64,000 nt of DNA. It comes from Steinernema hermaphroditum (lineage: Eukaryota > Nematoda > Chromadorea > Rhabditida > Steinernematidae). Of the stretch, positions 50,336 through 63,302 are shown piece by piece. The notes below the pieces were generated by a model that saw only the letters and a program-made list of their open reading frames with translations, was not told the origin of the DNA and searched no databases. The position numbers and the translations under genes were made by a program. Each line of letters begins with the position of its first letter. Position 1 is the stretch's first letter. Location of the stretch: assembly GCA_030435675.1 (NCBI GenBank), contig CM059625.1, forward strand, positions 16,368,001 through 16,432,000, read 5' to 3'.

Positions 50336-53300
50336 ATGCGAATTTCACTAATTGTTATTACGCTGTCCCTCCTGTGTATTATTGGTACTGTGATAGGAAA
50401 TGGTAATGATCGATATCATCAGAGTTTTTGTAACTCCTTACTTTTAGGGTCCACCAAGCAGATATTAGATAATATATTCAAGTCCTACGACAAACGAATT
50501 CGACCACACTCCGAGAATAATACGGCCGTTATTATTCGAATGTCGATAGTTTTAGCGATTCTCATTGAGCTCGTTAGTTGCGTCACTCTGCCACAAACAA
50601 AATCATTTTTTATTTAGAGGGAGAATCAACAGGTTGCGGCTTATGTCATCTCTCACACTCAGGTATATCGAATTTCAGTTGATCGCGCTAATTACTGTGT
50701 TGATGAAGAGGTGGAACGATCCGCATTTAGCGTGGAATCCGGTAGACTACAACAACATCCGAGAGATTATCGTTCCGCAGTCGATGATTTGGCTGCCGAA
50801 GTTGTTTGTGTACAATAGGTAAGAGGCGGGGTTCAACCATCTCTGGACGCAAATGATCAGAGCCATATCAATCACTTCGCGGGTTAGATGCTGACTGTTA
50901 GTCAAGAATATGAAATAGGATTGTAGCAAACAATAATTTTTGATTTTCCCCACCATATTTTATCCGACTCAAGAACTGAACCATAAGGTTCGTTCCACGA
51001 CCTAGCTAAATGATTTACTGATCACACTTGCAGATTAGCAAGTGAGACACACCCATATATCACAGGAACAGGCGTTAGATATTCTTTTTTCTTGGATAGT
51101 TGGAACCTTGTTTTTGGTCTGGTCCGTGTAAATCAGTTTATACCGTTAACAAACATCGTCGGCTGTCCGCACATCTGCAGTCGTATTTCCATTCTTCGAA
51201 GATGATAATTGAATAGAACAATTCCCTTTGAGCAGAATAATTTGTTTGTGAAAGAGACATTCCGCGAAAACACACTTTGCAACAATGACAGCATGTTTCT
51301 TGTTTTTACAACTTTTTTTACTCAATGACCGACCAGAGAATGATGTGAGATTTTTGCTAGAATAACAACTTGCTGGTGGTTTGGAAGAATCCATGTATGG
51401 CCTGTCGCTTTTTCAGCTTTATTGACCAGAGCCCCTTATAAAGCTGCCACATTGAAGCGGGGACACTACTAAGGACTGTAGAATAAGATGATAAAAGACT
51501 AGCATAAATATTTCATATCCTAACGTAGCGACTAACGGGTGTTCTCACATGAAAGGCATGAGCCGATCCATTGTGTTCCAAGCGACGGCGAGCCATTTTT
51601 AAGAATATAAGATGGCTGAAGAACATTCATAATGTTCTGCTTAGGGTTTCAAATTTTAAATTCAAACGAAAGTTTATGAGCACTTTAGGTCTGCTAGAAC
51701 CTAATGCACTTCTCTGATTTCCGTTCATCTATGCGAAACTTGATTTAAAGGACAGGCATAAATAAAAAATTTTTGACACAAAACAAGCTAATAATGCAGA
51801 CTAACAGTTTATGATAACAGCCAATGCACAACTTCATACCAACCACAATCATACAACATGTAAATCTCAAGTTTCATTTAAATTTTGCAGCATGGACACA
51901 AAAGAAATGCTCTCTGATGACCGCTACGATGTCCGAATCAACTATAACGGCGACGTGAAGATCAACATGCCGCAATTCGTCACCTGCATCTGCCGCCTCT
52001 CCATTGAACAGTTTCCATTTGACACTCAGTTCTGTGCTGTAGCCCTGGCGTCGCCTCTACTGAACACAAGTGAGATGGATGTGGTGGCGTCCCCTCCACC
52101 AAAGGATTCGTACTTTGCTGTTCGTTCTAAGTGAGCATTTACGATTCATATGTGTGCACTTCAGGGAAATGCCGAATGGGAACTTATCAATGTGACCGTG
52201 CGTGATATGCGCTTTCTGGAAGAGGGAGAGTACCGAGCAGAAGTAAGTTGCATTGGAAATAACAAGACCAACATCCTGCCGATTTCATAATTGATCGCTT
52301 CAAAAAACATCAATTCGATTATCTCATTTAGGTACATTACATATTCCACTTGCAACGACGTCCAATCTTCTATCTCACCGTCATCGTCGCTCCCACTTTT
52401 CTCATCTCTGCCTTAAGTATTCTGGGAATTTTCAGTCCAGGCGCTAATGACGGACCGCGTAATGAAAAGGTACGAACATTTAATGAATCGAAAGGCGCAA
52501 AATCTAAAAAAAAGAAGTCAAAACACAATTAAGTTCATCGATTTTCTATTTCAGGTATCGCTGGGTCTCGGTAGTTTGTTGGCAATGACCGTGCTCCTGG
52601 GCATTGTTGCTGGGGCGATGCCGAAAAGCAATTCGATACCTTTGTTAGGTAAGATTATTTGATGATTAGAAACGTGATGACAACAAGTAGGGAAATCTGA
52701 TATTATGATGAATGTTTACCAACACACGTTATAAACATTCATCGCTTAACAAACTTCTTGTTTTCATATTACCATATAACTTTTGGTGGTTACTCATAGC
52801 TACCTACATACTTAGCTAGCTCAGTAGTGATGACGTCCAATTTACTACTAGGTTGAGCGGGCATGAAAAAGACACTTAGGTAATGCGGAAGTCGTAAACT
52901 AAAGAATCTTCTCAACCGTGTGGCATCTTCGAAAAACAAACACTTATGGTGATCTTTTGAGTATACGCGAGCTCATTGTCAGGCAGTTGTTAACATGAGG
53001 GCAAAGCCCCTTGAAAATTGAAAATTTAGGTATTGGCGTGTCTTTTAAACAAATGAACTTTGCAACTTTGCGAACGATGCTTCTTGTGAACGCTAAATTC
53101 TACGTTTTGAAGGATCCACTAAAAGAGGTCGAGCTACAGGTACTGTACATGTAAATGCTAAAAGCGTGTGTGAGTTGCGCTTCGGATAATGTGGATCCTT
53201 CTTGGACCTGACACATTCTTATACAAGTGCAATTAAGCAAAGTTTCTGCAGTTTCTTCCCAATTAATATTCACTTCCTCGTGACGCACAAACGAAATTAG

Positions 53301-55232
53301 ATAGCCTCTGCGCTTGCAGGATCATATGCAGCGAGATCAGACGTTAAACACCGACGGAATTCCCCGCAGCGCGGGACCATATCAAAAGTTGATCAAAGGT
53401 TCATTCTCAAATATACAGCATTCCCAGTTTTTTTTTCGAAGGCCTGACTTAGATGATCATTGAGAACTGTAATTGTATGTATATTCTATGGACGGAAGTG
53501 AGTGATATTTTGACAAACCTACGTCTCGTGGCTGCTCCGCCATTTAATCACAATTAATCATCAATGTTTGTCTCGGGGTAACGGAAAATCGGGAATCGAA
53601 GAGCATACAGGAATGTGTTCAGTTCGGCACTGGATCAAAGAGGTAAAAAACAGATGCTCCGGGGTTCGGCTCCGTTTTCAGGCCAATGTTTTTTTAAGTG
53701 TTTTTTTAACACAACATTGTGAAATACAGTACATTTCGGGTGGGTCCAAATCCCAAAATACCTTTTGTCTCCTTTGTTCAGGATTGAACCGGGTGCATCT
53801 TTAGTGTACATATTGTCTTCTGATATTGTGTCCTTTCACCAAATTGCTTGTTATACTCCTATTCCCCGAATATCAGATGCACAACGTATTTTCGAAAACA
53901 GACAGCACGTTCGCTTTTTGCTGAAAACACAACTTTATTATAAACAATGAAATACTTTTTGCTGCGTGCGATGTTTTCTTGCGCATTGCAAATTTGATTT
54001 TGTGTGGGAAGATGATGGGTGGTCGGTACGAGTGGAAAAAATAAATTTTCTGTCCGACAACATCTTCTTAGGAATGGGATTAAAAAGCGGAACTAATGTG
54101 TGCCCTCACATGCAGGTCCAGAGTCATTAACATTGGAGATTAGTGCTAGAAGTCACAAAGCTGGAGACAGTATGCAAAGAGCGCTTCCGGGTGGGTCCAG
54201 GCGATGAAAAAACAAAGAGCGACGCATGCTGAGTTCTTGCGTATTCAATATACATGAACTATTCCTTCAAAATTTTATGTTTACCTTGTACGCTCCGTCA
54301 GATTTTGCCATGGGATCGCAGATGAGTTACTTGAGAATCCACTGTATCCTGAACCCCATGTTTACTATGACGTGACGTTGGATGTTTTCGTTTTTGCTTG
54401 AACGCCACAAACAAATAGTGTGGCTTTGGAATTCTTCCTCAACAAACACGTAGAAAATAAAAGCCGACACCGGCTGACTCTCTTTGAATATCGTGCAAAA
54501 AAACAGTATTCTGCAAATGTTGTCTTGATTTGTAAACCTAAAGAAGACATATGACAATGCAAAACAGGTTTTTAAAGCGATCAAATGGTCCAAGGCACCA
54601 TGTATACATAAAGTGATTCTCTTCATGATTTCAACAAAATGTTCTCTGTTTAATGAATTGCACCTATTCCAGGGTACTACATTTTGATCGTGATCCTTCT
54701 ATGCGCCGTAGCCGTTGGAATCTCAATGGCGTTCCTCGGACTTAGCCGAAAATTCATCGAAAAAGGCCAAATGCCATCACACATCGCCTACCGTCTCATG
54801 ATGGTTCAGCCGTCGGCGCTTTCCTGCCGCCGCAGGATCGGCCAAGGCCGCGAATCAAAGGACTTCTACAATGACCACAGGTAGCCTGCAGCATGCCAAA
54901 CAAAGAAATCCCTCTTAGTCCTGTTTTCATTTTAAGAGTCAAAATTCCTGATTTGTCGTTAATCCACGAGCAGCTGATGGAGCTGGTGGAGACGCAGCGC
55001 ATGTTCCGACGACGTCTCGAAAAGGAACAGATCAAACATCTGGTAAGCGGGGGCGTTCGTTGTTTTTACGTCTACCAAAACGTTATAGGTGGAAATGGAG
55101 TGGAGCCGAATTTTTTCACGCTTTGATTACGTTTTCCTGACGGTGTTCCAAGTTCTCAACCTCATCGTTCTCATGCTTTTCCTTCGATTCGCTTGGTCGC
55201 CGACGCCTGCCATTCGCGAGCATCTCGTTTGA
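50336..55232 (+). CDS. Cys-loop ligand-gated ion channel subunit, copy 1
   Basis: Pentameric neurotransmitter-gated channel subunit of the plasma membrane. Exons are 50336-50402, 50448-50572, 50618-50662, 50709-50818, 51891-52119, 52165-52242, 52332-52469, 52555-52648, 54673-54880, 54937-55042 and 55089-55232, giving 447 residues. A signal peptide (residues 1-22) is followed by the ligand-binding domain with loop A WLPKLFVYN and the Cys-loop CRLSIEQFPFDTQFC, then M1, M2 (EKVSLGLGSLLAMTVLLGIV), M3, an intracellular loop of about 85 residues and M4. Glu at M2 -1' and Leu at 9' resemble cation-selective nicotinic channels. There is no loop C double Cys, and the loop B Trp is replaced by Pro. The exon 5 donor (GTTCGT) is weak but needed for frame. 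A second frame-compatible acceptor exists for exon 10 at 54919. Paralog of the gene at 58056. Confidence 0.93.
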
Positions 55233-55239
55233 AAGACGG

Positions 55240-58040
55240 CGAACAAAGTCAGCAGACATTGAAGAACAACATTATCATGCGAAGCAGCTGTTCTGCAAAT
55301 CTTTCATTTCATTATTATTCATGTTCCTCCCGGGTGTCCAGTTTCCCGTTTTGTCCTTCGATCTATCGATTACGATCCCCTTAAACCGTAACGTGTCTTA
55401 TGACTCTTTTCCTTATTATACCTTCAACGTTCTCTATAGCAACACTCTCTATTTTCACATTTATGTTCTGTGCTGATATAAAATATCACTCACGAAGGGT
55501 TGTGAGCTTTGCAGAAGGCAAAAAGGAAATAGGCCGTGCAGCTACGGTAGGTGGCCAATCGCAATTTTTTTTAGTTCCTCCACACGTTGAACTCTTATTT
55601 TGAACTAGCAGTTTTGTTGATTGTGATGGTGGAACGCATATTCTAGGACATATTCGTAATTGTTCTGCGATAAACAAGACACATGTCGTGGGAATGACCT
55701 CAACCGATTTCGTGGAAGACTTTTGCTTTCATTCATAGGGCAGCAAACAGTGAAAATATTCCAGATCTGACTGTGCAGCACTGCACCTTTTTGCACCAGC
55801 AAACAATGAAAACATTTCAGATCAGACTGTGCAGCATCTTCCTGAACTTTCCTGACGAGCATCCTAAGCAATGGTCCCCTTGACATCTGCTTAATAGTCT
55901 GTCCACACACAGCACCCTCGCCGTGGCCACGACCATCAAAAGTCACTTTTTTATAAAAGCGGCCAGCCGCTCTTAAAAACACCTGGTAAACGCATTTCAC
56001 TCACCGGCGAGACAGTAATTGCACAGATATGCGCAGTCGTCAACGCACTCTCTAATTTACTTCGCAGTGGCCTTATTTTTCGGTCGTGTGTGGTTAACCA
56101 ATTTAAATTAATTACTCAGAATCCGATTCTTTTGTTCGAAAAAACGGGCGGGTCCTGAAGAACGTAGACAGACCGTAGGCGAGCCGGGATTGAGAAGTCA
56201 ATGCAGTGGAAAAACACTAAAGTGACCCTGATTTAGTGGCTCCTTCCATGCCTTCGTCCGCTTGTTTTAATGTAAACACTGGCCAGTGAGGCCCTAGGGC
56301 GCTTCGATCTCTGTTAACTCTATTCTTCTGCTGGCGTTCAGATTCCGGTGCAGACGCAAGAACGCTCTTCTTGCTCTTCCAAAAACCAATATGCCCTCAA
56401 AGGCGTCATAATGTGTCGCTGATTAGCGGAAGAGGAATTCGGTTGAAACACTTCTTGACATATTTGATTTGTCTCCACCCCCTTCGAGCATCTTCCAAAT
56501 TCTGTTGTCACTTCTAGGGCAGCGGACGTATGCATATCCGAAGAGCACCTATGATCTGGGGTGTGCCCTTGCGCGCCGCTCCGGTGTTCGAGTTCAAGTG
56601 GAATCGCATAAAAAATTCACGGAGCGCTGTGTGAAAGACGGCGGATTGTGGGCCCACTTTGCCACTGCGTTGTCTTTTTCTTCCGTCACACCCTCAATAT
56701 GTGCCCGTTTTGCGTCAATGCTTTGGATTTTGTTCTCCTGATCGAGTCAATGAGATTCTCCTGAGGTGAGGATGTCGGCTATCGAATTACTCACGGTTAT
56801 AATACAACAGCCCTTTGCTTCCTTGTGACGTTCTTGACACCTGTGCAAAGGTCTTGTGGACTCCGGGATTTGTCCTCGGATGTTGTGTCAGCTACGACGA
56901 CTTACTGCATTGTTCAGTGGTCAAGAAATTCATAAATATTATTCTAGCCCAAAAGTACTAAAGGTTGGATTTGTCGAGTGAAACGATGACTTGAAGAGGA
57001 TTTTCAAGAACAACAGCGTAATTGTATTGGAGTACAGTAGAAGTACATTATCTCCTTACTAGTCCATCAGAAAGGTGCCTACTGATCAGGTACATTTATC
57101 TTACACATACATTTATCATATTTTCGACTGTTGTACTACTCTCTGAAATATGAAAATGTCTGCGTATCACTTTAATAACGTTCATCTGTTTCACCCCTCC
57201 ACTACAGACATCTGTAGAGCTTAAAAAAATCGGTGCTGGACAAATAGGGCACTAGGCCTTCTTTGAAGTGTAAAAGACCGACATCAAAAGTTAATAAATT
57301 ACTTTGAAGGTTCACAGTCACTATAAACTGTTGTGCGTCACATATGATGTTACTCAGCGATCCTTAAAGTGATCAGTCATGATGTCATGATGTCACAATG
57401 TTTGATAATTGAAGGAGGCTGCAATGCCTCCCGCCCATTGTAGACATACGGAGAAGATGATTTCTCAGTCTTTCACTGCATTTACAAAACTATTTATATG
57501 AACCTGTCTAAACTTCCACTGAGATCACTAGACCAGCAAAGTTCGTAATCATAGAATCGTTCACCATCGCAGATCGCGAAAACCACTACCATGTTTTCTG
57601 TTGTCTCTGAACTGAATGTATTATGATATTTCACGTGGAATTTTTGAAAGCGACAAATTTGTTTACATTCCGGGCACGAGCATCAGCATTGTCGATGAAT
57701 GTCGCGCTCCGCCTAATTCAATTTCACTCTCACGCCGGGTCAGGTAGTGAGAGAGCACGTGCTCCACCTGTTCTCTGTCATTCTGACCAAATGGAGTTGC
57801 AATGTTTTATTTTGTTTTGCCAGTCTTGCATGAAAGGGCCGTCCGCCGCCTGCTGAGGGGTGGGAAGAGTGGCTTGTGGCTAGGGCGTTCGGGAGAAAGA
57901 CGCGTCTAAACACAGGGGTGGCCATGGCTGGATAAGATTTCATCAGTTGTTCTGCGTCGGTTGTCTGTTTGAAGTTTCAATGTTTCACTTGTTCTTCTTT
58001 CCGTTCATTTTCGTGTCGCCTTTGCGTACCTATCAACCTT
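55240..58040. other. Gap between the two channel genes
   Basis: The 2.8-kb spacer has no recognised gene. Open frames at 55605-56000 and 56338-56535 (minus) and 56469-56741 (plus) show no known domain. A short imperfect duplication lies at 55741-55836. A GC-richer patch at 57.7-57.9 kb may be the promoter of copy 2. No remnant of a third channel copy was seen. Confidence 0.45.
55741..55836. repeat. Imperfect direct repeat, period about 56 bp
   Basis: A 40-base segment beginning CAGCAAACAGTGAAAA (55741-55780) recurs at 55797-55836 with a few substitutions, each ending CTGTGCAGCA. It is a small local duplication. Confidence 0.75.
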
Positions 58041-58055
58041 GTCACTATTTAAGAT

Positions 58056-60916
58056 ATGAGGTTCTGCGATCTCCTAACGACGATAATTCTTTGGTCTTCG
58101 ACGGTTTTGGCCGACTTATACTGTAAGTCATATTTTTTTCATCGTTGAATGTGATTATGGACCTTGTTGTTTCAGCCGACTCAGGAGAGCTGATGAACCA
58201 CGTCTTATCGGATTATGATAAACGAGTCAGACCATACTCAGATACCGGAAAACCGGTCATCATCGATATGACCATAGTGCTGGCGATCCTTACGGAGCTT
58301 CGGGAAAATCAACAAGTTGCTTCAGTAGTGCTCTCCCATGTTCAGGTAGTGATAGGACCATAGGGATTGATGGCATTAAGAAATTTAGAAATGGACCGAT
58401 CCAAAACTGGCTTGGAATCCGAAAGAATTCAACAACCAACGGCAGTTGATTATTCCCGAATCCTTCATTTGGGTGCCGAAACTCTTTGTTTACAATAGGT
58501 CTGTCTGCAACTTTTGGCCTTTTTTTCCCGTCGCCGAGCAATGTTTAAAGATTGAGGCTTTTTGTGCTGTGGGGCAAAAAGCGGCATGTGGGTGTCTTCG
58601 TCTTTTATGAAGAAAAAAGCCAATTTGAGTGACTTTCGCCCTACGCTTTCAGCATGGACACAAAATATATGTTGACCGACAACCGACATGACGTGCGCGT
58701 CGACTACACGGGACGCGTCAAAATGAACATACCACAATATGTAACTTGCATCTGCCGGATCTCCATCGAACTGTTTCCGTTCGATACTCAGTTTTGCGCT
58801 ATCGCCCAGGCGTCACCGTTACTGAACACCGACGAGATGGATGTGAACGCCACACAGCCGCCGAAGGATTCTTACTTTGCGGTAAGGACCATCGAATTTG
58901 ACAAAAAGGCCTTTACTAAAAGTTGCTGTTTGGGTATGAACATGCCAATGATGATAATTGATTTCATTGACAGAGGTGGTGCTTTCTAGATTTTCATTAA
59001 AAAAATTAAGTTATTAGTGAGGAGTCAAGTATATTTCAACACCGATACTGAATAAAGGGCCACTCCCAATTTTCTCGATTGGCTCGTGGGTGTCGATATA
59101 TAAAAAGCAACAATAACCATGTTTGTGTTCGTATCTCTCGCACTAATTAAGGCTGAATAATACGCAAGGTCCTTGTCCGGACATACGTGGCCGTATTTTC
59201 CATAAATTAATTTGGAGCATGACGCAACTGGGGTAATGATGGGACAAGAACAATACCGTCCACGATCAAACAACTTTCAACTACCAGTCATTTCTCAAAA
59301 CATCTATTCATTCGAAAAACGTAGTGTCTGCTTGCTATGTACAACTGTCGTATTCCTACAATTTCAACATGACCAAGTGACCTTTCGTAATCCAATTAAA
59401 ATTCACATCCGCTTTGCAGGGCACTTCGATTTCGGCGAACTAGACACTTAACATTCGAAGAAAAACAAACTCTTGCTAAGGTCGTAATAATCTCTAGTAC
59501 TTAGAGCTACTTCCTGGGCAGTACATTTTTTATAATTATGAATAATCGTGGATACCAAGTGAACAAACTCGCTCACCAATCCATTCACAGACCTGAATCA
59601 GACTGAAACATCAAAAAATTCTTTTTGGACCAGTCATCTTTCTTTTTGCGAGATCTGTGGTTTAGCAGTTTCAATAAGTCATATTTTAAGTCACTAAAGG
59701 TCGAACATATCTGTGATTAGAAAGTTTAAGTCTGCTCGCGTTTTTTCCAGCTTCTGCCCTCTGAATGTGCAAAAATCATCCGTTCCTTTTCCCATCTCAG
59801 ACAGCAAAGCGCGCTGTTCAAGTGGCGAGCTCCCTCTTATCCCCTTAAGCCTCATCTTGACTGTGCGAAAATCAGTATAACTGAAATAATGTGTTCTGAC
59901 CCGGAACACCCTGATTAGAAAAAGTGCGCATGTCTGATTAATCGAGTGTTTTTCAAGAAGTTCCTTTAGGGAAACGCCGAATGGGCGGCCATCGACGTGT
60001 CCGTGCGACACATGAAATTCATGGAAGATGGCGAGTATCGTGCAGAGGTTGGATGCATACATGGTTAACGAATTTCGAACTGGCATCTGTCTTAGGTTCA
60101 CTATATCCTGCACTTAAAACGGCGACCGATTTACTATATCACAGTCATCGTTGCGCCTACGTTTTTGATCTCTGTCCTCAGCATTCTTGGAATCTTCTCG
60201 CCCGGCAGCAACGATGGTCCTCGAAACGAAAAGGCATGTCTGGAAACCTGATCAGTTTTGATGTTTTCTCGTCTAGGTCTCACTTGGCCTTGGCAGTTTG
60301 CTTGCCATGACCGTGCTGCTTGATATCGTCGCGGGGGCGATGCCGAAAAGCAACTCCATCCCTCTGTTAGGTAGACATTGCAACAATGATCACCGGTGGC
60401 TCAAGTGTCTGTCCTTAGGCTACTATATCATCGCCGTGATAGTACTGTGCGCGATTGCCGTCTGCATCAGCATGGGCTTCCTGGCACTCAGCAGGCAGTT
60501 CATTCAAACGGAGAAACTACCGTCGGCCTTCGCCTACAGGCTGCTGTGGATGCAGCCGAATAAGAAAAGGATGGATTTTTGGGAGACCACTGAATATCTC
60601 GACGGCTACGAAATTGATATGTAAGAGAACGTTTTCCAGCACTGCATGGACACAAACTTTCAGACCAAAATTTCCTGACCTTCTGGCTATTTATACTTCG
60701 CTGCAGGAAATTGTTCATGCGCAACAGGCGTTTCGGAAGAAGCTCGAGAAGCAGCAAGTTCAGCGAGCCGTCGAAAAGGAGTGGAATCGTCTCTTTAGCC
60801 GATTTGACTATTTCTTCTTATTTCTTTTCCAATCTTTGAACATTCTCATTTTGTTGTTCTTTTTGAGAAATGCGTGGTTGCCTACTCCGTCCTTGCCGGA
60901 CGACTTTGCTGTGTAA
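58056..60916 (+). CDS. Cys-loop ligand-gated ion channel subunit, copy 2
   Basis: Tandem paralog of the gene at 50336, in the same orientation. Exons are 58056-58122, 58176-58345, 58389-58498, 58653-58881, 59970-60047, 60096-60233, 60277-60370, 60419-60620 and 60664-60916, giving 446 residues. It has the same architecture: signal peptide (MRFCDLLTTIILW start), loop A WVPKLFVYN, Cys-loop CRISIELFPFDTQFC, M1-M4 and a short intracellular loop. In the 77 residues of the Cys-loop exon I count 58 identical to copy 1. It lacks two introns that copy 1 has (after the third and last coiled segments). The intron after 60233 starts with GC instead of GT. In M2, residue 16' is Asp where copy 1 has Gly. 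Glu -1' and Leu 9' are kept. No loop C double Cys. The start lies after a pyrimidine-rich run ending TTTAAG. Confidence 0.95.
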
Positions 60917-60962
60917 TACGTGAACAGGCGTACTTTGTTACAAGTGTGGAAGTATTGACTTT

Positions 60963-60968
60963 AATAAA
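60963..60968 (+). other. Polyadenylation signal of channel copy 2
   Basis: AATAAA lies 46 bases after the stop codon at 60916, followed by a T-rich stretch. Confidence 0.65.
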
Positions 60969-60999
60969 GTTTATTTCATGTCCTGTTCAGCAGTTGATC

Positions 61000-63290
61000 C
61001 AATAGGAATACAAAAATTCCGCGAGCTTCTACCGTTCAGTCAACTGCCTAAGCCACAAAGAAGTTAAATAGCATTTTTCAGTGGACGCTTATCTTCTTTT
61101 TTCGGCACGGAAACGCGGTGTCGGACCTGAAGTCGGTGATCCTGTTAATTTGCGTGGGTACTGGAGAAGTCAAGAACTGGTTCGCGCAGGAACACTGATT
61201 CAAATAAATGTAAAACACGGTAGAATTTTAAGGATACCGAATGCTACTGTTCGCGGAACATCAAATGAACTATGCAGCTTTCAGAAGAGATCGCACTGGT
61301 TTGCTAAAGGCTTCCAAGAGAAACTGATTCCGGCCCACTACTATGTATACATCCAACCAATATTTAGACGTCAACGGCATAAGTATCACACTAAGACCAC
61401 TGAAACTATTCACTCAGGTGCGGACCGCGCTACCGAACTTATCCAGCACAGCTAGCCGCTTACGAAATTGACTTGTGTTTTTGTTCTACTCCGATACAAG
61501 TGTTTCATTTGTGTCGTTGGTGACCAGTGCACTCGTTCTCTCTGAAGTTGATCGCTGCTGGCGCAATGAGCCAAGGACGCCGCCACCACCGCTCGACCAC
61601 CCGCATTGGCGCGGAAAGTCTGCGCCGTCAGCCGAACTGAAGATGGTTCTTCGTTTCATTCACTGGGCCCCACAAACGCGCCGCGATTGAATCGCGACTT
61701 TATGAGATGCCTTGCACGGTGGCAGACATTCGTCCAAAAGTATAAACTCGTAAACTCTACTAGGATGCTGTCTGTGCCTCCGACGGCAAAATGGTGCTAG
61801 TGACTACGGTGTAATTTTTGTTTCTCTTCTGCATTTGTGGGTGTATAAATGGTGCAAAATGGGCCAACTCATGGGCGCACTAAATATGAAAAATGTGTGA
61901 CATCGTCGTCATGTTTTTGTCGAGTAAAGAAGAACGTTGTTTGTTCCGTTGTCTCTTGGAAGTCACACAAAATTCAATACACTTGTCACGCACTTTTTCA
62001 ATCTTCAGCATACCCACAGTTTTTCAACGAAAGTACACTTGAAGATTTTTCGGATTTGCATGTTTCTGTTTGTGCCGGTGCGCAAATGCAGGGGTTGGCT
62101 TCAACATCTAACTTATAAAGATTCATTGTAGACACGCAAAATGTCTGATCAATCGATCTCGCGTCGTTGTACACTGCGAGACGCTGTGTATAGCGTTGCC
62201 TTCTTTAGAGAGACGATTACTAGCAAGTGGATGTCATCCTCCTTTGTTATAATGATCACATATGGCGAGATCAACGCGCTCCATCGGAACTCTATTCTAG
62301 TCTTCATAACCATGAATCACAGTCTCTTTTTACTCCGATGATGCACAAGTTCGTAGCGAAGGGACGAGCACATTGGCTCTGGCCTCCAAAGGGCAATGTG
62401 AGGGCAAAAAGGAGCTATGAAGTTCCCCCGTTTCAATACACTGCAATTCCGAGCCCTTCTAACCGACCTTCTTTTCATCATTCATTTCTAATATTGGCAA
62501 ATCAGACACTATCCATAATACAGTAACGCACAACCACGTCCACGGCATAAAAAGGCGAAAATTTGAAAACAATCAGTTAGGTCCGACGCGGGTGAGAGCG
62601 CGATCGCGCTGTCCTGCACAGGCCCAGCGAGGCGCACTGTCGGAAGAGGCGATGGAGGCGACGGTGGCGGCGGTCGTCGTGGCCGCCCAATGACAGTTGA
62701 GGAAAGGCGCGTCGACGCGTCTGTTCATGATCTCATCGGCAGCCAACTTTTGAAAAATTTTTGGTAGATTTTCACTTTTTACTGTCCTTTGCATATACCT
62801 TAACTGCACGAAACCATCAATTTACTTAAACAAGCGCTTAGGGAAGTTGCTGTCTTTGAGTGAGTGAGCAGTATAATATATGCGTGGCGCGCGTAGGCCT
62901 CGCCTCTTTTGTAGCGCGTGTGAGGCAAAGGAATGGCTCTTTATCGACGATCGTTGCTGTCTATCCATGGGATGGTAAAGTGCGTTCTTTTGCTAAAAGT
63001 GCAACGATGATTCCAAAAAGAAGGTACTTTTGAATTGACCATAAGTTGTGCATAACGGAACAGTCGTACACGTTAACACATTTTTATTCTCTTGTATTTC
63101 TGTCATTATCTGCGTTTTTTCGTTGTAACAATAGATCGTGAGCATAATAAGGATAGAAGCGTTTCATTTTGGTCAGCTAATCGGGCACGGGTGCCGTCAG
63201 AGATGCCGATGAGTCCAAAATGAAGTCCGCACTCGTTCGCCGGAGTCCGGACTCGGACCCCTTGCGCAGAAAGTTCTGAAACACGTAAAA
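61000..63290. other. Right intergenic region, no firm gene
   Basis: A plus-strand frame of about 124 codons (61081-61455, no ATG start) and a GC-rich patch at 62.58-62.71 kb that is open in several frames are the only notable points. Neither resembles a known family or has clear splice partners. No channel-related exon follows copy 2. Confidence 0.35.
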
Positions 63291-63302
63291 AATAGTCGTA
63301 TC

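Noticed and set aside
53728..53800. T-loop-like strings (GGTCCAAATCCC on plus, GGTTCAATCC on minus)
   Set aside because: The flanking stems do not pair and no D-arm or acceptor stem is present on either strand.
59694..60113. A 139-codon minus-strand frame
   Set aside because: It overlaps channel copy 2 exons 5 and 6 on the opposite strand, has no ATG start and no known domain, so it is a shadow.
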